A stretch of DNA of 64,000 nt from NCBI RefSeq assembly GCF_041381155.1, contig NC_091140.1, positions 22,968,864-23,032,863 on the forward strand, read 5' to 3'. Numbering within the stretch: the stretch's first letter is position 1; every line of letters starts with the position of its first letter. Below, piece by piece: positions 1-12,220 of this stretch. Below the pieces are notes generated by a model that did not search any database, was not told the DNA's origin, and saw nothing but the letters and a program-made list of their open reading frames with translations. Position numbers and translations under genes: made by a program. This stretch comes from Argopecten irradians. Lineage: Eukaryota > Mollusca > Bivalvia > Pectinida > Pectinidae.

Positions 1-906
1 TCTACACAAAATGACCATTGCAGGGCCCGGCGTATAAAGTACATCTACACAAAATGACCATTGCAGGGCCCGGCGTATAAAGTACATCTACACAAAATGA
101 CCGTTGCAGGGCCCGGCGTATAAAGCACATCTACACAAAATGACCATTGCAGGGCCCGGCGTATAAAGTACATCTACACAAAATGACCATTGCAGGGCCC
201 GGCGTATAAAGTACATCTACACAAAATGACCATTGCAGGGCCCGGCGTATAAAGTACATCTACACAAAATGACCATTGCAGGGCCCGGCGTATAAAGTAC
301 ATCTACACAAAATGACCGTTGCAGGGCCCGGCGTATAAAGCACATCTACACAAAATGACCATTGCAGGGCCCGGCGTATAAAGTACATCTACACAAAATG
401 ACCATTGCAGGGCCCGGCGTATAAAGTACATCTACACAAAAAGACCATTGCAGGGCCCGGCGTATAAAGTACATCTACACAAAATGACCGTTGCAGGGCC
501 CGGCGTATAAAGCACATCTACACAAAATGACCATTGCAGGGCCCGTCGTATAAAGTACATCTACACAAAATGACCGTTGCAGGGCCCGGCGTATAAAGCA
601 CATCTACACAAAATGACCATTGCAGGGCCCGGCGTATAAAGTACATCTACACAAAAAGACCATTGCAGGGTCCGGCGTATAAAGTACATCTACACAAAAA
701 GACCATTGCAGGGCCCGGCGTATAAAGTACATCTACACAAAATGACCATTGCAGGGCCCGGCGTATAAAGTACATCTACACAAAATGACCGTTGCAGGGC
801 CCGGCGTATAAAGTACATCTACACAAAAAGACCATTGCAGGGTCCGGCGTATAAAGTACATCTACACAAAATGACCATTGCAGGGCCCGGCGTATAAAGT
901 ACATCT
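1..906. repeat. 43-bp minisatellite, about 21 copies
   Basis: A head-to-tail array with unit length 43 bp runs from the left edge of the window and stops at the sequence TCTAAAAATAAAAG. A unit contains TGACCATTGCAGGGCCCGGC followed by GTATAAAGTACA. Copies differ by a few recurrent changes: CCATTG or CCGTTG, GTACA or GCACA, AAATGACC or AAAAGACC, and GGGCCC or GGGTCC. The array probably continues left of the window. It lies upstream of the last two exons of the MFSD6-like gene and so is probably intronic. No coding role is seen. Confidence 0.95.
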
Positions 907-1633
907 AAAAATAAAAGATCGTTATATGTGCTTTTTTTGGCTGTGGACGTTAGGGTTATTGAACTGGACGTATTGCTGTGTCATTTTACATGTTTGGACG
1001 AGAACCTTTTTGTTATTAGGACTTTAAAAATCATAAAACAAATCAATTTAAACAAAAGATTGGTTTGTTACAATCCATTGACAGTCATGTTGATATTTTA
1101 GTCTCTTTGTCTTCCTAAATGGATTTAACAGTCAAAGGACAGTGGATTGATGACATATGTCATATGGTCGTAAGATAAGGGCGCGCAATGCTACAGTTGT
1201 ATTGGTGTAATATTGGCACTTATTCAGCTGTCATTTTTTCTATGACAGGATGAATAAACGATTCAACTGAATGACTTTTGTAATTTATAGTTAACAGGTT
1301 ATTGTGAGGTTATTGGATAATGGTATATAATGCAAGGCGAGGAAATAGATATCGATTGGCCAAGGTTAAACATTCTTATCCTGACCAACTCCTTGTTCAT
1401 ATGAGGCAAAAAAGATAGCATCCGTAATTATTTGCTATCAAGTATTGTTTATTAAGAGTAAATCCAAATAGTCTACGTAAAAGGTATAACCTTGACAAGG
1501 AGATTTGCAACAAAACCATCCACTATACAAGACACAAAACGAATATACCGCAGTCTCCCGAAATACACACCACTTACCTCATACACGCGACACACCGCAC
1601 ACACGGAAGGCCGTCCTTACATGATCCTGGCTG
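907..1633. other. Non-coding stretch, probably intronic
   Basis: AT-rich sequence between the 43-bp array and the first MITE. No exon-like reading frame or RNA gene is recognised. Just before the MITE, around 1610-1633, is a short piece resembling the tail of the SINE seen elsewhere in the window (CCTTACATGATCCTGGCTGT). It probably lies in an intron of the MFSD6-type gene whose next exon starts at 2245. Confidence 0.5.
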
Positions 1634-2010
1634 TTAAAGATGCTCCACCGCTGACAAATGGTATTTGTTTACTATCAAAAACAGGAGCAGACGATTTAGT
1701 ACTTTTCATCAGTTACAAAAGTTACTTACTTTACACCATTACCACCATTAAAAAGTTTGAGCTTCTCATTTTACTTCAAGTTAAAATTTAAAAAAATTAA
1801 TTAATTGCATCCCAAAAAAAAATCCGTGGCACTATATCCTATATGGAATGAAGTACTGATTGCGCATGGACCAAAGAGGCAAAATAAATTATTTTATATA
1901 TTTTTTTTGTGTTAATAAGACATACATATGTATATATACACGATTAAACACCAATTATTGTTCAAGTGATGGACATCATTTATGTTCTGTCGGCGTTGGA
2001 GCATCTTTAA
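1634..2010. mobile_element. TTAA-flanked MITE (piggyBac-like), complete
   Basis: The element is bounded by TTAA on both sides (1634-1637 and 2007-2010). It has imperfect terminal inverted repeats: left AGATGCTCCACCGCTGAC, right end reverse-complementing to AGATGCTCCAACGCCGAC. The internal 369 bp have no coding capacity. TTAA target duplication is the hallmark of piggyBac-type insertion, so this is inferred to be a non-autonomous relative. A diverged, 3'-incomplete copy of the same family starts at 11208. Confidence 0.85.
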
Positions 2011-2244
2011 TCAAACAAAATCCTATATTTGCTAATATTGTAAATTGTGGACTATTTCTATATAATGAATTATTTCCGTAAATGGTTTATATTATTAAGA
2101 TTACATAAAATCACGAAATAGAGATTTGGGAGGTACATAACAAAGCCAATACTAGGGTATATTATGCCTGATGTCCTATCCTATTGACATTTACACTCCT
2201 GTCTATAACATATTTGAAATTAAATGTTTCCTTTTCCATTCCAG

Positions 2245-5084
2245 GTAAGGGCCTTGGTAGCGTGCTGACTGGCCTGTTGTACCCGTCGCACGTTCTAGGG
2301 ATGGTGTGGACGTTCCGTCTGTATGGTGTGATGTCCTTCTCCTGTCTCTTCCTCTACCTCATCTTTAACAAGGTGTGGCTTGAGAGGAAGAAGAGGCTAC
2401 AGAAAGGCAAGCATAGTATGACAACCATCGAGGAGGACCTCGGTACGCTCTCAACCTGTCTATACAAACTACTGTTTATTACACAACAGTCGCTTGGTCA
2501 TAAAAGTTCCCCTTCTCGTATTCTTTGTATGGATTATGATGCTAAAAGTCTGATAGTGTATCTATTGCGAAAAACACAGAAGTTGTATGCATAAAAATCG
2601 CGAATTTTTACGCACAAGTGAAATTACAGTATAACCGATTATTTTTGTGGATCAAGTTTTCGCGATTTAGGTTAAATACGCGAAAATCGAATTTTGGAGG
2701 TTTTGGATTTTCTCTATGTAGCTGTAAGGATATATATATATATATTATTAATTTATTTCTCCACTCTCCAAGAATCTTTTTTGTGACCATAGCAGTGCGC
2801 CGCGAATGTAGGCGACTATACGGCATCCACGTTTGCAGCATATAGTATTAATAGTTATTTTAAGAAACATATAGAATAGGACTAATTACGGTTGCTGTAA
2901 AAACATGTAGTAGCTCTTGACGATCGGGAAGCTGGCGTTTTAGATCTTGTGTATGGAAAAAATATAATGAGGCTAAAATATCATTTGTTAACATTCCTAC
3001 CGATGCAATAGGGAAAGTGTTTTGCATTTTGAAATTTAGGAATATTGTTAGAGGGTTTAAAATTTAAGTGGTGGGTTTATCTAGGAAAGTATATAGAGAG
3101 TTTAAAAAGGCTGAATATTTACTAAGATGTATGCGGTGTGTCGGCTTATTAATTGGGCTTCACTAACAGTTTATGTAATATAAAGACGGCCTCCTGTGTA
3201 CAATGTTTTGGGAGGCTGCAGTATATTAGTAGTTTGTATCCGTGTAGCAGTGGGTTTATCTAGGGAAGTATATATGTAAAGAGATTAGGGAATGGGACGA
3301 CTGGTCTTCCCGTTTACATTATGTGACCAGCTTGTGTGTGCTGTTCGGTTGTCATTATAATGTGACCGGTTGGGGTGTGCTGTCCGGTTGTCATCATAAT
3401 GTGACCGGTTGGGGTGTGCTGTTCGGTTGTCATTATAGTGTGACCGGTTGGGGTGTGCTGTCCGGTTGTCATTATAATGTGACCGGTTGGGGTGTGCTGT
3501 TCGGTTGTCATTATAATGTGACCGGTTGGGGTGTGCTGTTCGGTTGTCATTATAGTGTGACCGGTTGGGGTGTGCTGTCCGGTTGTCATTATAATGTGAC
3601 CGGTTGGGGTGTGCTGTTCGGTTGTCATTATAGTGTGACCGGTTGGGGTGTGCTGTCCGGTTGTCATTATAGTGTGACCGGTTGGGGTGTGCTGTTCGGT
3701 TGTCATTATAGTGTGACCGGTTGGGGTGTGCTGTCCGGTTGTCATTATAATGTGACCGGTTAGGGTGTGCTGTTGGGTTGTCATTATAATGTGACCGGTC
3801 GGGTTGTGCTGTCCGGTTGTCATTATAGTGTGACCGGTTGGGGTGTGCTGTCCGGTTGTCATCATAATGTGACCGGTTGGGGTGTGCTGTTCGGTGTCAT
3901 CATAATGTGACCGGTTGGGGTGTGCTGTCCGGTTGTCATCATAATGTGACCGGTTGGGGTGTGCTGTTCGGTGTCATCATAATGTGACCGGTTGGGGTGT
4001 GCTGCTCGGTGTCAGTATAATGTGACCAGGTTGGTTGTGCTGTTCGGGATTTAATTAATATTGGCGAACTCACCTCAATGCAAAAATTGGAAGCGGTGTC
4101 ATATGCGGTGTCATATGAGACATCATTGTGGTTATGGAGAAGAAAGACATTTATGAAAAATGGAAATGATAATATCCAGAATTTGGTCGCCTATTACGAC
4201 CAAGCAATGTGGTGCCCAGAATACAAAAACATTGGGTATTTTATAATCGAGATCTGATGCGACAAGGTGATCTATTTTCTTCTGGCTAATCATTGTGGCA
4301 TTACAGCAACACGTTAGGGCTACTTGTGTCCAGTCAACAATTTGATAAATCACCAAGCTTAAATCCCCATAGTAACGCTAACCTTTCTCTATGTTTATTG
4401 TAAGACACATCAGATTAGTAGCCATATATTTATTAGACAAAGCCGATCTGGCTAGCCTGTTCTATCTCGCTATCGTCTTCTTCGTCACCGTCAAGACCAC
4501 GGTTGATGTCACAGCCAAATTCCTTCCATGAATGAGATAATTAGAACGGAATACATTCTACATAGATTCGATTACTCTGTTTTTGTCTGCAATTTTCTGA
4601 GAAGCGTGGTCCAAAATCCAGCACAAATGATATATCTTTCTGGCTGGTGATTCATCTGACGTAATCTCCATGCTATTTACAGATTCTATAATATCTGTGT
4701 GTATGTCTAGAACTCTTAATAGCTCGCCATGTTGTTATTATATACATGATGACCTATTGATTTATTTAGTCTGTCGACGTTTTCTTAACAGGATCATTTC
4801 CATATCTAGGCCATGTCTACGACACCTGGTCTACACAGAATACATCTAACATTCTTGTTTTATTTATTTCAGATGAAAATGTCACTTCACCTACAAATGT
4901 CAATAAAAGTTTATTGGAAAATTCTGTGAACAGCCAATCAGAAGAAGGAATTAAAAGTTTAATGTTGACCTCTGCCACGAACCCATCAGAAGACAACAGA
5001 CAAGCACGTGATTTCACTTGGCAATCTGATGATGATAATTTTGCGAATATTACTTTGGAGGGTGATAACTCTCAGAGATTATAG
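2245..5084 (+). CDS. MFSD6-type major facilitator transporter, 3' end (paralogue A)
   Basis: These are the last two coding exons of a membrane transporter related to MFSD6. Exon 2245-2442 follows an acceptor (CCATTCCAG) and starts with split Gly then KGLGSVLTGLLYPS, continuing into a hydrophobic segment (MVWTFRLYGVMSFSCLFLYL) and a basic tail (NKVWLERKKRLQKGKH). The donor after 2442 is GTACGC. Exon 4873-5084 follows TTTATTTCAG and encodes a hydrophilic C-terminal tail (DENVTSPTNVNKS to GDNSQRL) ending in TAG. Split-codon phase at both junctions is identical to the complete paralogue at 35974-46167, whose third exon reads GKGIGSIITGLILEP. Upstream exons lie left of the window. A 39-bp satellite fills part of the 2.4-kb intron. 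The family assignment comes from the full-length paralogue; the substrate is unknown. Confidence 0.8.
3323..4045. repeat. 39-bp minisatellite in MFSD6-like intron
   Basis: About 18 copies of a 39-bp unit containing GTGACCGGTTGGGGTGTGCT and GGTTGTCATTATAA. Because 39 is divisible by 3 and the unit lacks stops in two frames, long repetitive open frames appear on both strands, with a 13-residue period. These are by-products of the repeat. Units alternate CTGTCCGG and CTGTTCGG, and later units lose one base, breaking the open frames. The array lies between coding exons 2245-2442 and 4873-5084. Confidence 0.95.
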
Positions 5085-8000
5085 CACGACGCTGATATTT
5101 TTACATTGAAATATTTTAATTGAACTGCACCATACTTGAATTGTTCTCAGCATTAACATAAAACACAGACTTCACCTCTTTTCTTTTTTTAAGAAAGCTT
5201 AGTTGTTATTTCTTGAAGAGTAGAAAGAGCTACACTGGTTTTGACACCATCACTGTTTTATACAAAATTGATATTTTCAATGCATGAATACAAGTCACAT
5301 GTTGTATAATTGTGTTTCTTTACTTTTGCTACCAAATTACGTATTTCAGGTACCATGTTACACATACATGTAAAATATATCCATGCGTATGTAGTCATCC
5401 GTATTGAAAAGACACTGTCCTTCGTGAAATGTCTGATTTGTAGATTACCAATGTCTATATATCAGAAAGCCGTGAGATACATTGCTGTCTTTTGTATGAG
5501 AACGGGTTAAACTATGAAACCGGACTTTGAACGAAAGATGCACGGGTTCTCTATATATGTTCTGTTGGCATTGTCTTATTGACATCGATGACCAAGGTGG
5601 AGAAAAATAGCTGCTAGTTTACGAAAGACGTCGCTTGGTTATGACATGGGATGGCACACTGTCTCCTCCTGTCTCACGTCACAACACATCAGAAAGACAT
5701 ATATATAGGAAACAAACATTTATACGACATTGCCCATTCTTTTTTTCAGCTTGGTGATTGTTTTTTTTTTTTATTTTTCTCATTCTTCTTAGTTTGAATT
5801 GTTGCATATATCTAACATCATAATCCATTTTTCATTACTATGGCGAGTTTTACACGCGAATAGAAACAGTTAAACATTAAACGTGTACAGACATTTAATT
5901 TTAGCACGTCTTATTTTCTGATACATCTTATTTTAAAGTCATTTTCCTGAGGCTTATGTGCAGATAAGGTTTATTTTCGAAACTTATTTTTCGGGTATCT
6001 GAAGAAAAAAAAACCTCAAGAATACGTAACTATTTGGTTTTCCAAAGGAACTCTTCATAAGCGAAGCCTATCGAACAAAAAAAGCCCCTTTCGTGAACGT
6101 AGTCGACTCCCGTCCATATCGCCATTGTTTATTAAATTAATTCCCTATTGTTACATATCTCTATTATGGTCAGATGTAATTGTTGTCGGAATCGTCCTGT
6201 CTTTGTAGACAATTTGATGTTTACTGTTTAATAATGTTATTACTGATGGAATGATAAATCCAAATTGGAGAATTCTGTCGCCGTATAGAACATCTTGTAT
6301 ACATAAGAAATGATTGCTGTATACATTAAGAAAAGGCGCCAATTTGTTGATGATAAAATGTTTATTTTAAACATTTAGTCACGCAACCTAAAATGTTTAA
6401 ACTTAACAGGTGTTCAACTGCCTCATTGAACGTAGTAAACGGCATTTTCAACTTCAGTATTGCCGGTATCAAACTTCAACATTAGTTTACGAGTGATCTT
6501 CTATTTGTCTGCATTGTACCACCATTTTGAAACAGATCAATGTGTATATTTCAACTCATTCCCCCTAAACATAAACAAAAATACCATAACAATTTACCGT
6601 GTTACACAACATTGACAATCTTACACGATCGTTTAGGTATGCGCAAGCTCAACACAGCCTGTTCGGTTCCTAAATCCCCTGTCGATGAGAAAATGACAAT
6701 CAGAGCGTCAGTATGCAGCGCCTTGTTGAAGCTTTTTGTTCAAAAGATGATTTTGTCTGCATCTGGTAAGATTTCGGTTTATTATGAGACAGAGAACAAA
6801 GCTCAGAGTCGTCAATGAGTAGGACGTGGGCTCCCGAGGCCAAAGAACCATTTGCTGAATAGATGATGACCACATCATTTGGGGACCCAAAAGACGTTAT
6901 TATATTGTACTATTTACCACGAGAAGTATAATAACTGGAGTGTGCCATGCAAACTTGCTAGACCAGCTGAGAACCGCCATCCATGGAAAAACATCGAGGT
7001 AATATCTCGAGGTGTTTTGCCGCAACATAACAACGCGAGAGTCAACGAGAGTTACGAGAAAACGTTACGGTAGTTAAAGAGTAGAGCAATGCAAAAGACT
7101 CTTAACTTAACTTTTTCATTCCTGGTCGGATGGCAAATGCAGACCGTTAATCTAATTGCAGCACACTAGAGGTCAATTGCATCGTTTCATTCAAGAGGCT
7201 ACCGAACTTTGCAATAGTAAGTCTATTGTTTTCGCCATGTAATATATCCTGGACATTCTGACTTTGAGTTAACCATTTGTTTGTTACTTTGATACTTCAA
7301 CTAATGCTGAAACAACTACACAAGACATATTACGGTGACACCCCATGAAGAAGCAGTGATGGATCGCCTCGTTTTCACTTCTCTCTTGGGGGTAATCACG
7401 TGATACGAAGTGTGATTTCTTTAGAGTCATTTTAACACCCCAATAAATACATTTTTGTAAACTTATATTTTCCATTCGCTTAAATTGATCGACGGAATGA
7501 AAAAGTAGCGTTTTCTCCCCTAATGATACCACTGCCATAGATCAGGTATAAACACAGCGTTCCTCAGAGACAATGACGCTGACACATTCTACTCACAAGT
7601 GTCAATTAAATTGACACGTAGCATTCACCGGTGACACAGTCATAAATTACTATCAGTCAGGCATTCGTAAAATTGCAAATTTTTCAAAGGAAATTTGACA
7701 GAAAATGAACGAAACAGCTGACAATACGACGTCATGTCTGATCAGTTCTATTGTTTCACAGCTTAACGGTAGTTAGAGTCATTTGTAGCGATTGCCCTAT
7801 TTCGAGGTTCCAGAAAAAACATTCTTGTTAAAATATTCCTCGTCGTTGACAAACGATAAACGAAGTTGAAAATTTAGAATTTTTTTATATAATTCAGAAT
7901 ACAACTGAATGCATACCGTAAAAATAAGGCATGGATTTCACTCAGTGTTTCTAGATATGACAAACCAATATATATTTGTTCGTTGAATCACATCGTCTCA

Positions 8001-8282
8001 CCTATCCTGGCCTCTTCTTACTCAGTAGGCCACGTAAGGCCCAAGACATTTAGACTAAAATAACATGTTTACGGTACTTTACTCATTATCTCAATATGAA
8101 TCGGGTGCATTACATTTTTCCTGAGTAAAGCTTAAAAACGACTTGTACATGTATATTGACTTACGGTCAGGCATTATACAGACATAGAACAAGATGGACA
8201 ACATAAGAGAAGTAGGAAAGTTCGTCATCAGGTAATGGTAAGGCAAAGTCCATCGCTTTGGAGGTATTATACCTATGAAACC
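5085..8282. other. 3' flank and intergenic, no gene seen
   Basis: Sequence after the stop codon of the first transporter. The 3' UTR must lie at its start, but its end could not be fixed. The rest is AT-rich with frequent stops in all frames, and no conserved exon, RNA gene or well-bounded transposon was recognised. Confidence 0.5.
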
Positions 8283-9670
8283 GTCATGCAAAGAACGACT
8301 GTACGTCATGCGAAGAGCGACAGTCCGACAATGCACTTAGCGAAGAGCGACTGTTCGCAAAGCGAAGAGCAACAATGCGCCATGCGAAGACCCAAAATGT
8401 ACAAAGCGCAGAGCAACAATGCGTCACGCGAAGAGCAACAATATACCAAGCGAAGAACAACAGTGTGTCAAGGGAAGAGCAAGAGTGTGTCATGCGAAGA
8501 GCAATAGTGCGTGGTGCGGTCATGCGAAGAGCAACCCAGTGTACCTTGAGCGAAAAGCAACAATGCGCTATGCGAAGAGCAACAATGTGCCAAGCGTAGA
8601 GTAACATTGTTCCATGCGAAGATTAACAATATGCCCAGCGAAGAGCAACAGTGTGCCAAGCGAAGAGCAATAATGCGTCATGCGAAGAGCAACAATGTGT
8701 CATGAAAATAGCAAGTGTGCCAAGCTAAGAGTAACAGTGTGCTAATCTAAGAGTAACAGTGTGCCAAGCTAAGAGTAACACTGTGCCAAGCTAAGAGTAA
8801 CAGTGTGCCAAGCTAAGAGTAACAGTGTGCCAAGCTAAGAGTAACAGTGTGCCAAGCTAAGAGTAACAGTGTGCCGAGCTAAGAGTAACAGTGTGCCAAG
8901 CTAAGAGTAACAGTGTGCCAAGCTAAGAGTAACAGTGTGCCAAGCTAAGAGTAACAGTGTGCCAAGCTAAGAGTAACAGTGTGCCAAGCTAAGAGTAACA
9001 GTGTGCTAAGCTAAGAGTAACACTGTGCCAAGCTAAGAGTAACACTGTGCCAAGCTAAGAGTAACAGTGTGCCAAGCTAAGAGTAACAGTGTGCCAAGCT
9101 AAGAGTAATAGTGTGCCAAGCTAAGAGTAACAGTGTGCCAAGCTAAGAGTAACAGTGTGCCAAGCTAAGAGTAACAGTGTGCCAAGCTAAGAGTAACAGT
9201 GTGCTAAGCTAAGAGTAACAGTGTGCCAAGCTAAGAGTAACAGTGTGCCAAGCTAAGAGTAACAGTGTGCCAAGCTAAGAGTAACAGTGTGCCAAGCTAA
9301 GAGTAACAGTGTGCCAAGCGAAGAGCAATAATGCGTCATGCGAAGAGCAACAATGTGTCCAGCGAAGAGCAACACTATGCCATGCGAAAAGCAACAGTGT
9401 TTCAAGCGAAAAGCAACAGTCTGCCATGCGAAAAGCAACAGTGTTTGAAGCGAAGAGCAACAATGTGTCATGCGAAGAGCATGTGTGACAAGCGGAGAAC
9501 AACAATATGCCAAGTAAAGAGCAACATTGTTCCACGCGAAGAGCAACAATGCGCCATGCGAAGAGCAACAGTGTTCCAAGCGAAGAGCAACAGTATGCTA
9601 AGCAAAGATCAACAATATGCCAATGGAAGAGAAACAGTGTGCCAACTGAAGAGTGACAATGTGTCATGTG
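8283..9670. repeat. 22-bp minisatellite with homogeneous core
   Basis: An array with a 22-bp period. In the centre, about 8721-9316, roughly 27 copies of AAGCTAAGAGTAACAGTGTG + CC are almost identical. On both sides (8283-8720 and 9317-9670) the same unit is diverged and GC-richer, typically ATGCGAAGAGCAACAATGTG. Repetitive open frames on both strands are artefacts of the repeat. The right side runs into the end of a TA-flanked element at 9742. Confidence 0.93.
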
Positions 9671-9744
9671 ACAAACACACTGTCGCTCTGAATGGTTCGC
9701 ATGTCGGGGTCGCTAATGCGACATGGCCGAAATCAGCTGTCATA
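9671..9744. mobile_element. One end of a TA-flanked element (CAGCTGATTTCGG family)
   Basis: The stretch ending at 9742 reverse-complements to TGACAGCTGATTTCGGCCAT then GTCGCATTAGCGACCCC. This matches the termini and subterminal sequence of the element at 25005-25161 (TGGTATCTGATTTCGGCCAT). TA follows at 9743-9744. No matching left end was found near 8280, so the left limit is unknown. The 22-bp array may have expanded inside this element, which is inference. Confidence 0.55.
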
Positions 9745-12220
9745 ATTACCGCCGTCTTGTCAATAATATACATGTAAATGACTTGCCTCCGAAGCGACAA
9801 TGATATACCTGATGACGTGCATTTCTACTCGTGAATACCAATACAATATATACGGTACAAGTATGTCCCTTTAAAAGTTTTGTTCTTCCGAAATAGAAAT
9901 TTATAAACAGTGGAACCCCGATATACTGAAGACCTTGGGAATGGAAAATCTCTTTAGATTATCCAGATTTCAATATAAACAAGGATATAAACAATGGATA
10001 TGTATGAACAGGAACTATAATTCATTTCAAATCAAACAGTATTTCAATATAACCTATTTTAAATTAAGTGTGTTCCAAGGTGTAATGGTCCTCTGTTATA
10101 CCCTTTAATGCATTGAAAGCGGAGGATGGAAAACATCACCTTGTCTCACACCTTCTGTATAACTGAACAATACAGTACACTATGCTGTGGGACTTATTAA
10201 TTACAAATCAGCACACCATTTAACACATAGAAACCGTATTCTTATAAGTGAAAGAATTAACATCTAACTGGTTACAATTCGGCAGCTCAACACCATGCTC
10301 GTTTAAATCAGCTACATCTTCTGATATTAGGGTGCTCCCAAATTAGAAACTAAACGAATCATGATCATACATTCGTCATAAATGTGAAAATCAAAACATC
10401 ATTCGTATTGTGTCACACTAATGCTAACAATAACACTAACACTTTCCATAATTCGAAGTAAGAAAAAATAAATCCACAATTTGATCAACATGGAGTCGGT
10501 ACAATTTCCATATCCATGACACGTGATCCCATACGTTACATTTGTAATACTGAATGACATCCAAAGTTTCCATCTGTATTACCACTTAACATACTTAATG
10601 CAATCTACAGTACTTTGGGCTTCACCATCTTGAGATTCAGTTGGCAATTATGGGAATATGAATGCCAATGGGACATGGTGAAACTTAATGAAGCGCACTT
10701 CATGTTGAATTTGTCGATGTCCAGTGTCCAGTTAGCATTCATACTCATTTAATTACCAACTCAATGCTTATATTTACGTTTGATAACAATTTTATGATTA
10801 AATCCCAAGTGAGTTTGCAACTATAATGAACAAACACTTTATTATCGTCAAGTATGGAACAGCCATTTGGACAGCCATATTCCGTGATCACTGGCACGAC
10901 AATTGTGACGTCACAATGATAATAACAGATGGCAGTTCATGCACTGATAATAACAAATGGCAGTTCATGCACAGGTGAACACAAACTGCGTTTTACTGTA
11001 AGTTTATTCATAGTGGGGTTGTAGTAGAAATGTAAATATATCGCCGTATCATTTCCTCGGCTCCCGGGAATCTGTCGAATCTGTTGATATTGATCAAACA
11101 ATTTTACTTATGTCAATAAAAATTATTTTGGACCAAATACGTGTATATGTTTGAATCGGAACCTTTCTACTGTTCGCATTGGACAGTCAGTCGTTTCATA
11201 ACGAACCTTAAAGATGCTCCACCACTGACAAATGGTTATTTTTCTCTATCAAAAACTGTAACAGACGATTTAGTATTTTTCTTCAGTTACAAAAGTTACT
11301 TACTTTACACCATTACCACCATTGAAAAGTTTGAGCTTCTTATTTTAATTCAAGATAAAAATATCAAAAATAATTAATTGCATCCCGAAAAAATTCTGTG
11401 GCACTATATCCGATATGGAATGCAATACTGATTGTGCATGCACCAAAAGCAAAATAAATTATTTTAAATTACTTTTTTGTGCTATCTTAAGATAGATCTG
11501 ATATGAAAACAAATGTTTCTTTTTCTCTTTTATTTATTGATATGTTTTTTTGTGAATATACATGTTGTTTACCTATACATACATTTATTTCTGTCTTGAT
11601 TTTTTTATCGAATTGAGATAGGAAATCTTAGGTAAATGCACTAGTTATAGTGCAAGACAAGCCCGACTAGTTTTTAATTCATTGAGAAGGCTTTTGGACT
11701 ACGGGAGATAACTCCCACTAAATGTGGTGACCGTACATTTATTACATTTATTGACATTGTCGCAAAAATAACAGTATGAAATAATGTAATCTATTTTATC
11801 AAGATTACAGTTAGCTGTAAAATTTCTGCAACATACGCTTTAGCTACGTGTCCTTAAGTTATAAAATTCAAAATGCACATGTCGCGTCCAAAGGGAATTG
11901 AATGTATTTCTATATAATCACCAATTTTATATTACGTTCTACTGTCCCTTTTCGTAACTACAAATTTGAAAGTAAAGAAATCGTTATCACTAACTACAGA
12001 ATTGTCTTTTCCAATTATATCTTAGCATTCTTTTTTCAGTTTTCATACATATGGAGCTATAATAATTAATTAGTTTCCATATATCATTCTCGTACGATTG
12101 ATGGAGTAGTTTTATCAAGATTTCCAAACGTCTCAGAATATGTATTGTACCAGAATATCATGAATTGAATCTGTTTTTTGGGTTGTTTTTTGTTTTTGTT
12201 TTTTCCCCTCTCATTTCCCT
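9745..12220. other. Intergenic, no gene seen apart from a MITE fragment
   Basis: AT-rich sequence between the 22-bp array and the 3' end of EMC7 copy A. Around 10914-10972 a roughly 31-bp segment containing GATAATAACARATGGCAGTT is repeated in tandem. A partial TTAA-type MITE begins at 11208. No exons were recognised. Confidence 0.5.
11208..11470. mobile_element. Partial copy of the AGATGCTCCACC MITE
   Basis: Starts with TTAA (11208-11211) then AGATGCTCCACCACTGAC. It matches 1634-1900 closely over some 260 bp, including shared blocks such as TTACTTACTTTACACCATTA and the end AAATAAATTATTTTA. The right terminal repeat present in the first copy is not found here, so this copy is truncated or heavily diverged at its 3' side. 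Confidence 0.8.

Noticed and set aside
3314..3865. Repetitive open frames on both strands of the 39-bp array
   Set aside because: They exist only because the repeat period is a multiple of three and the unit lacks stops. No start context, domain or splice signal supports a gene.
8235..9777. Overlapping open frames (MRHAKSNN-like and antisense)
   Set aside because: They follow the 22-bp satellite and appear in several frames and both strands, as expected for a repeat.
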